Positions 25,501 to 37,539 of a stretch of 64,000 nucleotides of DNA are shown in pieces (within the stretch, counting starts at the first letter, position 1; each line of letters starts with the position of its first letter). The DNA lies in the NCBI GenBank assembly GCA_026936325.1, contig JAPTHN010000001.1:8203265-8267264 (forward strand), given 5' to 3'. Below the pieces are notes generated by a model that was not told where the DNA came from, ran no database searches, and saw nothing but the letters and a program-made list of their open reading frames with translations. This DNA comes from Platynereis dumerilii. Taxonomy: Eukaryota > Annelida > Polychaeta > Phyllodocida > Nereididae. Position numbers and translations under genes: made by a program.

Positions 25501-26682
25501 CTTTTTAGTAATTAATGAACGATATAAGAGACTCAATATATACAGGTGATGAACTAAGAAAACCTATTTTATATCATCAGTGATTGAAAAGTGTTCAGGT
25601 AAACTTGAGAGATTGGTTGCACATATTAATTAGCTCTCTCACTCTCTCACACATAGATTTGGCAATAGGGCCTATAGGCCAAGATGATAGCCCCAAGATT
25701 ACTTCATCTCATATTCAAAATATTTGTCACACAAAGCAAAAATGTGCTTGAGATCAGAAGAGACCAGACGTTAGGATTACAATATCTATATAGCCTACGT
25801 ATTACATTAGTTACTTTTAATTTCATAACAGTCATGACATAGTATTAATCTTTATTGTTTTCCTTGTCAGTTCAACCAAGGAGACACTAGACAATACTTA
25901 AAATGTTGGTCAATTGGCATGATATTACACTTTTTCCCAATTGTTTTAAAACAGAAGCACTTGGGAAAAAGCTTTATTGGCAGGCACATACTAAATTTGC
26001 AAATAGTAACTATATGAAAACAAGTTCCATTACGTCCATCAGATGATTTATTAATTGCTTATTACAGTAACAGGTCCATTTAATATATATGTGGTTATTC
26101 TGGCTCAAAATAGTAAGTTTAGAATTACCTTATGTCATCATTAATTTGTGTTAATGAATTGGTGACTACGCAGCTATTTCCATGAATCAACATTTGAAAT
26201 CCAATAATAGAAGGCCTGATGACATAACTGAATCTCATTCATTACATTTTTCATAGAACTTGTAAATGAAGGGGATAATCATGTGAAAATTAGAAAAATA
26301 CTTGCTTATGATTACCTGTTAGCAAGAAGAAACCTCTGATTTAGAAAATGATCATCTACCTAAGATAAACTGGCTTTAAAAATGAAGTGTAAATCTGGAA
26401 ATGATTCATTTAAAAAGAGAAAAGGAAAGAAATATGAGAGATTTCGTGTGAAATGGCAAGTGAATATGTGAAAACCTCAGGCAATAAGATATTATAATAA
26501 CAAAAAAATATGTATGCATAGCTTTTCTGGATATTCACATTACATCGAAATTGTATCACCCAGAGAAGTGAATTGTATCGGTTGGGAAATATAATGTGCA
26601 GTATACAGACAGAGATTGTTGTTTGTTTAAGGAAAAAATCCTAGTATCCCTTGGTAAACAATTACTCAAATATAAGGTTATC

Positions 26683-26713
<31 letters not shown>

Positions 26714-26741
26714 ATTTTATTATTATATATATATATATATT
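26683..26741. repeat. (TA)n microsatellite
   Basis: Alternating TA runs broken by short T-rich interruptions. The neighbouring LR copy at 35840 has only a short T-rich tract here, so the expansion is specific to this copy. Confidence 0.9.
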
Positions 26742-29700
26742 TATCATCATCATCACCAGTTATTACTAATCACCAGTAATTCATAAATTACTTATAAATA
26801 ATTAAAGCTCCATGTAGTGCCTCATGCGTCATTAGTGCATTCACCGTTTTTACCTTTTGGTTTTGTGATATGTGTTGCTTTTCGTGACCTTGCATGGTGG
26901 TTGACAACTAATAATACATCCAGAAGGTTTTCTTCACAACATCTATTCATGCACTGAGAATGCTCACTGCTCAGCTTCAAATTTGTAACAAATATCCCAC
27001 AGCCTAAATGTGTGATGCTTGTTGAATATGAACATGAGTTCTTGTAACTTTTTTATCTATCACGTAAATATGGGCATACTGCAATAACACAAAAATGACA
27101 TTACTCTTCATCGCCATGTTGTCAGATATTGTCTGTTGGTGAGTAAAATAAATATTGTGTGCCACTGTTTACACATGTTTGCTCTAGAGTAGACTTCTGG
27201 CTTGTTGTGCCATAGCCTTTCAATAAAAGTTTAGTTCAGTCTTTGTCTGAAAAAAAAAAAATCCACTCAATGGCAATATGCTGCTGATAACAGTGTATAG
27301 TTAGTTTTAATGCCATTCTGATTTCATATGTGATTACACAAAAAGCTACACTTGTATAATTTTCTAAAAAGTAGTTTATAAATGTGACTTGTCATTCTCA
27401 GATGATGTATGTTGCATACTTGTGAGATGAAGATGCTCAACAAATATAAGCAACATTTTAGTAGTCTTCTACTATTTGTCAAGAAAATTTTAAGGCAAAC
27501 AGACCAAAAAATCTTTGGAAAAGTCACTTCAACAAGAACGTATGTTAGGTTTTCTGCAGAAATTATTCATCAACCAATTTATTCGGAAGTTGAGCCAATG
27601 TGAAATAGCAAATCTGACAGGCAAATCCTTCGATAAAATATTTCCGAGTGCTCAGCTACTAGGTTGTCAGGTTTAATAAAAGACTGTGTTCCTCTAGTTT
27701 GCAAACATGATAGATTATGACAATTACAATCAGCTTGGGACTCAACAGTGATGATAAGTGACACCAAAGCGACCACACTACTGTTACATCACTTTGCTGT
27801 TGAGGGTTGTCAGAATGCAAGATTGATGAAAGGACACAAAAAAATCTGGAAAATGTGAGCAATTTTCATTAACATGATTAAAGTTGCATAATTTTACAAA
27901 ATTAGTTATTCATAAGAACACCAAGAGATTTTCAATAAGAATTATTAATTTTTTTGAAAGCCAGGCAATGATTGCCAGATTATCCATTCAGCAACATAAC
28001 GAGCATGCAATGATGCAGTATTATGTGATAAGGGGCAAGTGTGTGTGATACAGAAAGGGCTTTATGTCCAATATGCACTGATGAGGCTCATAATAGGACA
28101 AGCACAGAACATATATTGTGAGGAGGTGCACTTTGCAAAGGATGAAACATCCTTATAAAAATAATTATGAGTTGCACAGTACAGAAATTGTACTTGAATG
28201 AAAACGTTGGCAGACCAGTTAATTACAGCTGAGTTACGCCCCAAGCCCCTTTTATGTGGTTTACACAGTTGGAAATCCATTCAAGATATACTGTAGCATG
28301 AGTTGCTATTCCACATTGTCTATATCCTCCTTACATTTTTGTCTCTTGACCAAGGAATTCCCATTCACTTTGAATAATGAACCAGTCAGTGAAAGGCAGT
28401 TCACACACAATAATACAGCACAGTCTACAGGCCTGGGTAACCTCAGCAAACACTCTGCGATACCGCCTACACTAGCTAAGTATACAAATAACTGTCTCTT
28501 ATATCAATCCATAACTAACTAATTTAAAACATGAAATGCATGATGCTTTTTGACTTCATTGCGAATTGACAAAAAAATTTAACAAAAAGTTATCTATTCA
28601 AAAATACCTCTAACATTCGCTTGCCATCTAGTTGTTGCTCTCTTACCAAAAAGTGATCTGAGGACTTTTGAGAGATCTGTGCAAATTGTTGAAGGGGAAC
28701 ATTTTTATTTGGATTCATCTAAAATTTATCTGATAAACATTATTTTGCAAAAATAACAATGCCAGTTGATTAAAAAGTTGGGTTTTGTTAAGGAAAGCAT
28801 CAGAAGTGTTTGCAATATTAGCAGTTTGTACAACTGCAATGAGCCTGTAAGGTGCTAACCCGTCAGCAGGCAGCAAGTACATCAAACTTTTATCATCACT
28901 GGGACTTAGGGATCATACAGGCATCTGGGTTGACAGCAACTAATTGTCCCAAAAGACTAAGGACATGGCTACATGAATCGTTAACATAATTACAAGCTAA
29001 TAACTGCCATCTCTTCAAAAGTGGTTAACGTAACTTGGCAATATGATGGTGTCTCATTATGCCATAAAGTCTCATGGTAGTGAACATTATTATATGTTGA
29101 ATGATATGATCATTTGTTAACTAAAATTGAAAATCTACAACTGAGATTTAAATGTTGCTCAGCATATGTAAAATCATGGTAAATGTAGGGGCCGACATTA
29201 AGTAAGTGAAAAACAAGCATTGATATCTTTTACAGGGTGAGTAAATATACCACAAGGCAAATCACTGAATCTCAATGATTGATATACTCGACCCTACAGA
29301 AGGCTGATCATCTTCTCACTAGCTGCAGATTTACAGCATTTCCCACACAGGCATCAATACTTATAAATCTAAGTAAAAATTAAAAATATTAATGTTAGCT
29401 TCATTTGAAAAAACACCAAAATTGAAAATGTGTAGTCGAGATTTAAATGTTGATAAATATAAGGGCCCATACAATAGCAAAAAGGTGGAAGCACATAAAC
29501 ACTCCTTATCCAAGTATCCATGTAAATGAAAAACAAGCTGTAATGTCTTAAATTTAAAATGGGTAAATATACTATGAGGTGAAACGCTGAATCACAATGA
29601 TTGATATACTCAACGTCAGAGAGAAGGCTGATCATCTTCTCACAAGCCTAGTAGCTCCAGATTTGCAGCAAGATTGTCACTGCATCTTGATGTGGATCTG

Positions 29701-31157
29701 GAAGCTGGGGCTTTGTCTCATGGTCATAAATGTTCTTTCTGGTACTTAATTCTGATCCTGGATGGAAAACATTGTGTGTGATGCATTTAAAGCACCCATT
29801 TCCCGAGCTTAAACCTTTTACACATTTTTAGGGTGACACTATGCTCGATGGGAAGATGGCTGCTTAGTATATACGTGCCTAAGCCGTGTACTGGTTGCTA
29901 TAGATGACTTGATTAATGAGATGAGAGAGAGAAAGGAATTCCTTAAACACATTTAGCTCCTTACGAATGACATTTGACATACGCTGAGAGACTAATGACA
30001 CTTATAGTCTCTGATTTATCATCTCGTCAGAGAGTTTGGAATTTTTTCTCTTGAAGATTCACTGTAAAAAAAAAGATTTACCATCAGACGTGAAATCATA
30101 GAATTGCAGGCCCAGACTATGCACCATGCACACAATCCAGTGTACAAAACAGAATTGTCAATTGCTACGAATTTATTGCTCAACAAGTATTTCCATGACA
30201 CTCCTTATTTCATATATGCACTATAAAGTTGCCAACATTTCAAAATCAAAAATCGTTAAAATTGGTTGATATTTGAGGGAGATCCAGTCAAAAAGGTCGA
30301 TCAATTTCTCTTTTTTCTCATTGAAAACTTATGTTTCAAAAAGTCACTTAAAATTTCTGGTTTTTGTAAGCATAGCATGTCAAACATAATTTGCCCATTA
30401 CATGCTATGTTTTCCACTGGAGAATCTGTTCTGATATAGTTTGCAAGCATTTTTTTAAACCTGAATTGGGAGCATCGTTTATCTATTGTCTCGATATTAC
30501 ACACTAAGAGCTAAATTTGTGATTGTTGCAAAATTGCAAAGTTGAACACGGTGTACTGGAAGAATTGCTATAACATTGTATTACCCATGTTGGATGAATT
30601 TGTTTTCATGTATCACTTCACTGCAATTGGTTAGACTAATGAACTTCACAGTTTTCAGGAGGCCGGTACATTGCACCTTAGTTTGGTGAGGTCATGAAGT
30701 TGACATTTTAACTTTCCACAACAAGGTGAAGTGTCTGTCCCCGTACCTACCTCCCATACTAGAGCGGCATTAGGAAATTTCAAAACACGTGACACTTGTA
30801 TACTCATTGGAAAACTAATTTGCAACAATGAGTAAGTTGATATCTCTATCGGTGGGTTATGTCTGATTTAGTGTCTTTATAGCATTGTGAATAAATATAT
30901 TGACATTCTTCCAAGTTTATGACATACAATGAGGTTCATTTTTGGATCAAAGTGACTGCCAATTTGGACACTCGATTTTGTGGAACCCTTTGGCAAGGGA
31001 TATAACCACTCAGCTGCAGGTGCGTGCTTCACATTGTGTTTGATAGTGCAAGGACTCTCCCATCTCAACAATCAACCCTCATGATTGACTGGAACTTATC
31101 ATCTTTGCCAGACTTCTGATTTTTCCAGAAACTGATAGCCTATACATTATGTGTTAT

Positions 31158-31878
31158 GCTACATTCTCACGGCGGCTCCCGGAGAACTATTTAAATCGGC
31201 GTCGAAGTATTTCCTGGTAATTTGGATGAATTTGGGTGATCCGCCGTCGACTTTTCACATCCCCCAAGGGGAAGTTTTTGTTCCCCTCAGGGGTTCCTAG
31301 AAATGGAAAAACTGCGCCGTGGATGTCAAAAAAGATTCAACAGGTACAAACTTTTCTTGGTTTTTGGATGTCCAGCGTGGATTTTTTCAGTGAGAACGTC
31401 TCAAAAACATCTCCGGTGGGATATTAGGACATCCCCTGCCCCTGAGGGGACCTCTCCTGCCCCCGCGGGGACCTCTCCTGCCCCCATGGGGACCTTTCCT
31501 GCCTCCGCAGGGACCTTTCCTGCCCCTGGGGGGACATTTGAAGCCTCGCCGGCAGTTTTTGACATCCCGCCGCGGTGAAATAGGTTCACTGAGGGGCAGT
31601 TATAGGTTCCCTGAGGGGTACTTTTTATATCTCGGGACGATATAAAAGTATCCCTCAGGAGGAGGAAATTCCTTTCCCCGGCGAACTTTTGGGGACGGCG
31701 TACAACTTTTCTTCCCTGCAGTGAACAAAAAGAACCACAATGTGATATGCTTTTAATTAATTATGTAATGGTTTTATAAACATTGTATGTCGCCGGGATG
31801 GTCATTTTTTCCCTAGACTAACTCAAGCTACCCCTCAGTGGTAAAAAAGTTCTCCGTAACGTGCCGTGAGACTGGGGC
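31158..31878. mobile_element. GC-rich inverted-end element, TTAA-like flanks
   Basis: The ends GCTACATTCTCACGGC and GCCGTGAGACTGGGGC are imperfect inverted repeats, with GGAGAAC a little further in on both sides. Outside lie TTAT (31154-31157) and TTAA (31879-31882), which suggests a TTAA-type target with one changed base. Inside, the palindromic motif CCCCTSAGGGG recurs, with a 21-bp minisatellite at 31428-31552. Base composition is far more GC-rich than the flanks. Confidence 0.68.
31428..31552 (+). repeat. 21-bp GC-rich minisatellite
   Basis: About five to six units built on ACCTCTCCTGCCCC plus a small palindrome such as CCCGCGGG or CCATGG. Because the unit is 21 bp, one plus-strand frame (part of an open frame at 31303-31578) reads a heptapeptide repeat T-S/F-P-A-P/S-x-G. 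The minus strand is also open. Nothing shows that it is translated. Confidence 0.85.
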
Positions 31879-32072
31879 TTAAGAAGGATACATTTGGTGA
31901 TGCACTGAAATTTCCATATTTTTAGAAAAATTTGTTTCCCTGGCAACAAAGTCTGGACCAAACGTATTTCATATAGTTATCACAATATAAAGCATGTTTA
32001 TTAAAGTGATGATTACACTACAGTTTTAATTGACTAATGGAAAATATATTGATATTTGGGACTATTTAGCAG

Positions 32073-32340
32073 TGATGTGGTTGAGGCCAGGACATCCCAG
32101 ACCAAGGCAAGGCGAATGATTTGGCATCTGAGACCGAGCCAAGGCTGAGGCAATGAAAATATGACCCTGAGGCCGGACTCATGGACGAGGCCGGTACCGA
32201 GGCTTCCATCACCAGCCCTAAGTCACCCAATACCGAGGCAAGGCCAAGGAGTTGGTATCCGAGACAAGGATTTGGTATCCGAAACCGAGCCAAGGCTGAG
32301 GACATCAAAATATGGCTCTGAGGCCGGCCTCGAGGTTGAG
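32073..32340. repeat. GAGGCC-rich block 2
   Basis: Two to three degenerate units with GAGGCC, CCGAGCCAAGGCTGAGG and TTGGTATCCGAGAC, close to block 1 at 25285. It is preceded by CAGTGATG. Open frames on both strands follow from the repeat. Confidence 0.7.
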
Positions 32341-32927
32341 TAGTAGTTACATATAAACAAATGCTATTTGCTGCTTTATAAACTGCATACAGGTGCATAT
32401 ATATATATGTGGTTATTCTGGCTGAAATTAGTAAGTTCAGAATAGCATTATGTCATCATTAACTTAGTGTTAATGAATGAGTGACCGCACAGCTATTTCC
32501 ATGAATCAACATTTCAAATCCAGTAATCGAGGGTATGATTATATATCACTGAATCTCATTAATTACATTTTGCACATTACTTGTAAATGAAGGGGATAAT
32601 CATGTGAAAATTAGATAAACAACTTGTTTACTTGATTACCAGTTAGCAAGACGAAACAGCTTATTTAGAGAATGATCATCCACCTAATATCAACTGGCTT
32701 TGTAAATCTGGAGGTGATTCAGTTAAACAGAGAAAAGGAAAGATATATGAGAGATTAGGTGTGAAATGGTTTGTGACAGTGTGAAAACCTCAGGCAAAAA
32801 TATATTATAATATCAAAAATATATATGCACAGCTTTTCCGGATATTAACATTACATCAAAAATGTATCGGCTTGGAAATATAATGTGCAATGTACAGATG
32901 GATTGTTGGTTGTTCATTTTTAAAGGA

Positions 32928-33417
32928 GGGTCTCCAACATACTTTAAGACATGATCTTTCATTTGATGATCACATAACTGATAAATTTGATGGTTTATTT
33001 ATCGACTTAAATGCTCTGAACATTGTAATTTGTATAATCTATAGATCACCAAGTTTTAATTCTGTCGCAGAACTCACCCAATGTTTAAATGAAAAAATAA
33101 ATGTTATAAAAAGAGAAAATAAGGGTGTCATTATAGCGGGTGACTTGAACATAGACTTGCTTAAATACTCAAGCCATCATCTCACAACTGAATTCCTTGA
33201 TCAAATGCTCATTAACAACATCATTCCAAAAATCACCATGCCGACTCGTATTACTGACAAATCATCGACACTCATTGATCATATATATACTAACATAGAT
33301 AACTCAAAATGCGTAGCAGGAACACTCATAACTGATATAAGCGATCGTTTTTCAAATTTTATTGTAATCACAACTAGTCATGAATCTTATCTCCCGAATA
33401 CATCACATATCGGTTAG
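32928..33417 (+). pseudogene. LINE endonuclease domain, C-terminal part
   Basis: This is the C-terminal half or more of an apurinic/apyrimidinic-like endonuclease, the enzyme that nicks target DNA for LINE integration. Visible motifs are IIYRSPS, AGDLNIDLL (GGTGACTTGAAC from 33139), TRITDKSSTLIDHIYTN, and a final ISDRF (33337-33351). In the family the last motif is normally SDH, and the His is catalytic; here the codon reads Arg. The N-terminal part is missing because of 5' truncation, so an upstream Met at 32890 lies in LR flank and is not the true start. The frame ends near 33417, where a frameshift separates it from the linker (the next frame reads LVNDQLIENLNNKLAEYNW). Confidence 0.85.
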
Positions 33418-33418
33418 T

Positions 33419-34665
33419 AAATGATCAACTTATTGAAAATCTAAATAATAAATTAGCTGAATACAACTGGAATGATCTATATGATACTGATGACGTCAAT
33501 GAGGCATATGATCTATTTCGAAAAAAAATTCTCACAGCTTGTCAATGATAACCTTCCTGAGAAAAATGTTAGATTTAATAAATTCAAGCACAAAGACAAA
33601 CCCTGGATCACAAGAGGAATTCTCACTTCCCTGAAAACCAAACACAGGCTGTACATTAAAATGATAAAAACCAGAGAAACTAAAATATATTCCAAAAACC
33701 TAGAAAATTACAAGCTTTATAATTCCATCTACAATAAATGTATCAAAACAGCAAAAGATCATCATTGGAATGCCATTTTCGAAAAATCTAAAAATGATAT
33801 CAAAAAGACCTGGAAAAAAATCAATAAACTCTTAAATAAGAACAATGAGAAACTAAAATCACCTAAGAATCTCTATCATGGAAATATTAAGTATACAACA
33901 AGCACTGAGACAGCAAATGGACTAAATGAATATTTCACAAAGATTGGACCATCCCTTGCAGAAAATATACCCCAAACAGAAAAAACTGCCTCTGAGCTAA
34001 TCTCTTCTCCTTCATTAGCAAACAGCCTATACTTAAGTCCTGCAACACCCACTGAAGTTCAAAAGATCATTAGCCAATTAAAACCCAAAACTAGTTCTGG
34101 TCACGATAGCCTTTCTCCAAAATTAATTAAAAGATGTTCCAATATTGCAGCTCCATTAACACACATAGCTAATCTCTCAATGTCTACTGGTGTCTTCCCC
34201 CAAAGGATGAAAATTGCCAAAGTAATTGCCATATATAAAAAGGGTAATCCTGTCCAAATTGAAAATTATAGGCCCATCTCCCTTCTCCCTGCATTCTCCA
34301 AAATATTAGAACGCTTGATATATAACAGACTATTTGACTTCTTAAACAAACATAATATACTATCATCAGCTCAATATGGCTTCAGGAAAAACATGTCAAC
34401 AGAATATGCAATAACCGAACTCCAGGATAGAATAGTAAAATATTTAGCAGATAAGAAATGGTGCATTGGAATTCTATTAGACTTAAGCAAAGCCTTTGAT
34501 ACTCTAGACCATAGCATTCTATTAATGAAACTCAATCATCTAGGTATACGTGGCATCTCTCTTCAATGGTTTTCTAGCTATTTATCCAATAGAAGTCAGT
34601 ACACATATTACAGAAAAATATCTTCACTTTCTAGTACTTTAAGCTGTGGCGTTCCCCAGGGATCA
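33419..34665 (+). pseudogene. LINE linker and reverse transcriptase, N-terminal part
   Basis: The linker starts in one frame and passes to another at an A-run near 33522-33529, then reads KPWITRGILTSLKTKHRLY, typical of CR1/L2-group proteins. Reverse-transcriptase motifs follow in order: VIAIYKKG, ENYRPISLLPAFSKILERL, QYGFRKNMST, motif A GILLDLSKAFDTLDH (around 34468-34509, with its catalytic Asp) and motif B CGVPQGS (to 34665). Motif C, the F/YADD box with the other two catalytic Asp residues, is absent. The sequence jumps directly from motif B to a C-terminal segment. The enzyme made from this copy could not polymerise. Orthodox family length would need several hundred more bases here. Confidence 0.9.
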
Positions 34666-35135
34666 AAACACTCCAGAAAAAGGCCATTAGATTGATAACT
34701 AACTCCAAGTACAATAGCCATACTGACCCCTTATTCAGAAAATTAGGCTTATTGAAATTAGATGATATTTACATTATCCAGTGTAATAAACTTTTCTTAA
34801 AACATAAACTCAAAATCCTACCACAATACCATACCCAGCAACTAGCAATTCGCAATGACATGCATAATCATTTTACAAGACGTCAATATGATTTATATTA
34901 TCCCCCAATTAGAACGAAGTTAGAAGAGCAATTATTTAGTTTTAAGATCTCGCAAGCATGGAACAACCTACCAAACAATGTAAAAGACAATTTAAGATCA
35001 CCCCATTTGATATACAAACTCAAAGAATATTTGTTAAGTATGTATAACCTCACCTGTCCTCTCATAAATTGTTATATTTGCCAAAAAATTAAGTTGAAAA
35101 CACCATTACCATCCCAGCCTCATCATCATTCATAA
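34664..35135 (+). pseudogene. LINE protein C-terminal segment
   Basis: After the deletion junction the sequence continues in another frame as KTLQKKAIRLITNSKYNSH and then LFRKLGLLKLDDIYIIQCN. Near the end it reads WNNLPNNVKDNLRSP and KLKEYLLSMYN. This Q-K-A-I-R tail and the W-N-x-L-P motif are usual at the C-terminus of CR1/L2/Rex1-type LINE proteins. The change of frame at the junction fits an internal deletion of the RT motif C and thumb region. The stop near 35135 is followed by the 3' untranslated region. Confidence 0.85.
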
Positions 35136-35180
35136 CTCATTTGTTCTTCATCCATCAATCATATTCAGTTTTCCGTCATA

Positions 35181-35604
35181 TGTGACCTGCTCCACCAAAA
35201 TGAGTTCAAAGTAGGCATTATATATTTCTCAGAAATGAGCAAAATGTGTCAAAAGGTCACATTTTGATGTTTTTTAGCTGTTGGTACCACATTTTAGCAA
35301 AAGTAATTTTCTTTGAATATTTAAGACCATTTAACCAAAAATTGATTTTAAATTATCAAAACTGGGTGTCCTTCTTGATTTTCTTAGTTCTTTCATTGCA
35401 ATGGCGGGAAATTCAAATGCCATTTTCTCAAAGTTCGATGTTTGGTATCATCGATGTTTGAGGTGCCATATCTTAGGATTGGATGGAGATATCAAAACAT
35501 ACTAAACATCATTTTAAAGCTCAATTCCAGTAGAATAAAATTATTTTCATAGCTAAATATGACAGGAGGCCGACTTTGAACCCATTTTGGTGGAGCAGGT
35601 CACA
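35181..35604. mobile_element. 424-bp MITE in the LINE 3' region
   Basis: Near-perfect terminal repeats: TGTGACCTGCTCCACCAAAA at the left and its complement at the right, then a further 10 bp or so of pairing (TGAGTTCAAAGT against its partner). TA flanks both sides (35179-35180 and 35605-35606). A 71-codon frame at 35246-35461 is not recognisable. Sequence on either side belongs to the LINE 3' untranslated region, so this MITE came in after, or arrived with, the LINE. Confidence 0.85.
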
Positions 35605-35762
35605 TATATTAGTATATTTTAAATATTTTACATAATTTGTCATGTTTGTAGGTGCAGCGATTACAGCCTGTATTGGCTCTTGCTAGCTCCGCCAATTTCT
35701 ATGTTATATATAATGAGAAATTTGTACACTTGTACTGTTTGTTTATGAAATTGGAAAAATAA

Positions 35763-35790
35763 ACATCTATCTATCTATCTATCTATCTAA
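35763..35790 (+). repeat. (ATCT)n tail of the LINE
   Basis: Six or so tandem ATCT units end the LINE, next to AATAAAC. Short tandem tails in place of poly(A) are normal for the CR1/L2 group. Similar tracts at 42240, 49061 and 59519 are not attached to recognisable LINE ORFs. Confidence 0.85.
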
Positions 35791-37119
35791 GGTAAAGATC
35801 CTAGTATACCTTGGTGAACAATTACTTAGATATAAGGTAATATATATTTTTTTTATCATCATCATCACCAGGTATTACTTAACACCTGTAATTTATGAAT
35901 TACTTATTACTAATTAACGCATCATATGGAGCCTCATGCGTTATTAGCGCATTTACGGTTTTTACCTTTTGGTTTTGTGATTGGTTGTTTTTCCTGAGCT
36001 TGCATGGGGGTGGAACACTAATAATAAATCAAGAAGGTTTTCTTGTACCTTTTTTATCGCGTTACTTTTAATGCCATTCTGACTTCACATGTGATTACGC
36101 AAAAAACTATACTTGAACAATTGTCATAAAAGTAGTTTATAAATGTGACTTCTCATACTCAGATGATGTATGGTGCATACTTATGAGATGGAGATGCTCA
36201 ACAAATATAAGCAACATATAAGTAGTCATCTGCTATTTGTCAAGTAAATTTCAAATGGAAAAACTAACAGACCAAAAATTCTTTGGGAAAGTCAATTCAA
36301 CAAGAACTTTTGTTAGGTTCGCTGCAGAAATTATTCATCAACCAATTTATCCGGAAGTTGAGCCAAGGTGAAATAGTATATCTGACAGGCAAATCCTTAA
36401 ATAAAATATTTCCAGGTGCTCAGCCACAAGGCTGCAGGTTTAATAAAAGACCGTGTTCCTCCAGTTTGGAAACATGATAGATTATGACAATTACAAATAG
36501 CTTGGGACTCAACGGTGATGATAAGTGACATCAAAGTCACCATACTACTGGCGCTGTTATGTCACCTTGCTGTTTAGAGTTGTCGGAAGTGCGAAGATTG
36601 ATAAAACGATACGAAAACATCTGGAAAATGTGAACAATTTTCATTAACATAATTAAAGTTGCATCATTTTACAAAATGAGTTATTCATAAGAACACCAAG
36701 AGATTTTCAATAAGAATTATTAATTTTATTGAAAGCCAGGCAATAATTGCCAGATAATCCATTCAGCAACATAATGAGCATGGAATGATGCAGTATTGTG
36801 TAATAAGTGGCATGTGTGTGTGATACTGAAAGGGAAATTGTACCTGACTGAATTATAGCTGAGTTATGCCCCTAAGCCTCTTTTGTGAGGCATAAAATCC
36901 CTTCGACGTACTTTATAGTTAGAGATTGTGCTCTTCCACATTGTCTATATCCTCTTCTTACTCCTCTCTTGACACAGGTAGTCCTTCTCACCTTGAATAA
37001 TGAACAACTCTGTAAGATACAGTAAATACACAATTGTAGGTCTACAGCACGGTCATAGGCATGGATGTTCTCCCTTCACAACTTAATATACAAATAGCTA
37101 TCACTGATAATAAACCATA
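35791..37119 (+). repeat. LR copy, proximal modules only
   Basis: The LR tail resumes after the LINE (AAGGTAAAGATCCTAGTATA). M2 follows at 36330-36680 (GAAGTTGAGCCAAGGTGAAA), M3 at 36715-36800 and M4-like sequence at 36935-37040. Relative to the previous copy, about 240 bp near 27050-27300 are missing. The copy is cut at 37119 by the next transposon. Confidence 0.72.
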
Positions 37120-37435
37120 TCGACGGGTGAAAGCCATAAGGTTACAAGTGCCATTTTGGCCAAAAATGAGTTATGACTATTTTTGACATCTAGAAAGATG
37201 TATCCTTCATTTTAGCCAATAATGAACTTTAAAAAAAATTTATTAACCCTACAGGAAGCATTTTTAGAAAAGGGTTCAAGTGCCAACCTCTGATAAAGCA
37301 TTCAGCCAGAAGGTTATAAGTGCCACAAAAATCGCCAGAAGGGTGCAAGTGCCAGATTTGCGTCAAAGTATTTTCAACTTTGTGTTGGTTTTTACCCTCA
37401 GCCATGTTCACATGGCCCAGGTATTGCTGAGGGTA

Positions 37436-37512
37436 GCGACGTCTGTCTGTCTGTCTGTATGTCTTTCCGTCCGTCTAGCTGTCCGTCCGTCTGTCTGTCC
37501 GTCGTCTAGCTG
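37436..37512. repeat. (GTCT/GTCC)n tract
   Basis: Degenerate tetranucleotide run GTCTGTCTGTCTGT changing to CCGTCCGTC. It lies directly before the 150-bp tandem array. Open frames across it on both strands are repeat artefacts. Confidence 0.85.
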
Positions 37513-37539
37513 TTTGTCCACCATCCCTGTGTACACAAT

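Larger units (their letters stand above)
21990..26930 (+). repeat. LR copy, near complete, about 4.9 kb
   Basis: This is the reference copy for LR. M1 is at 22020-22200 (CATCTATTGATGGACTGAGG), M2 at 22430-22660 and M3 at 22690-22770. M4 is at 23020-23200 (CACTTTGAATAATGAACCAG), M5 at 23400-23470 and M6 at 23630-23830. M7 is at 24690-25230 (GCTGATCATCTT). A GAGGCC-rich block follows at 25285-25500, then M9 at 25500-25850, M10 at 26160-26640 and a tail to about 26930. A 113-codon frame (22290-22631, plus) covers M2 and is disrupted in other copies, so I do not call it a gene. Confidence 0.75.
32921..35790 (+). mobile_element. Truncated LINE, CR1/L2-like, (ATCT)n tail
   Basis: This is a non-LTR retrotransposon: 5'-truncated endonuclease, linker, reverse transcriptase start, a C-terminal segment, and a 3' untranslated region ending AATAAACATCTATCTATCT. 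Its left flank (GAAATATAATGTGCAATGTA, then GATTGTTGGTTGTT) and right flank (AAGGTAAAGATCCTAGTATA) are contiguous in the LR paralogue near 26600-26650, so both ends of the insertion are defined. The 3' untranslated region carries a 424-bp MITE (35181-35604). The coding region has an internal deletion and frameshifts, so the copy is dead. Confidence 0.88.
26930..35840 (+). repeat. LR copy with nested insertions
   Basis: Modules follow the same order as in the previous copy. M1 is near 26940-27060, M2 at 27560-27900, M3 at 27940-28030, M4 at 28300-28510 and M5 at 28620-28690. M6 is at 28835-29060, M7 at 29285-29345 and again more fully at 29610-30180, M8 near 31125-31160 and resuming near 31880, a GAGGCC block at 32073-32340, and M10 at 32400-32920. 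The extra sequence at 29338-29610 also occurs at 49790-50070, and part of it at 45730-45920. The copy is lengthened by a 721-bp transposon (31158-31878) and by the LINE (32921-35790). Confidence 0.75.

Noticed and set aside
25249-25549. Overlapping 90-95-codon open frames on both strands
   Set aside because: Both come from the stop-poor GAGGCC-rich repeat, and the same happens at 32066-32398 and 38375-38575.
31303-31589. Pro-Ala-Gly heptapeptide-repeat protein
   Set aside because: The 21-bp unit keeps both strands open by arithmetic; no start context, signal or homologue is visible.
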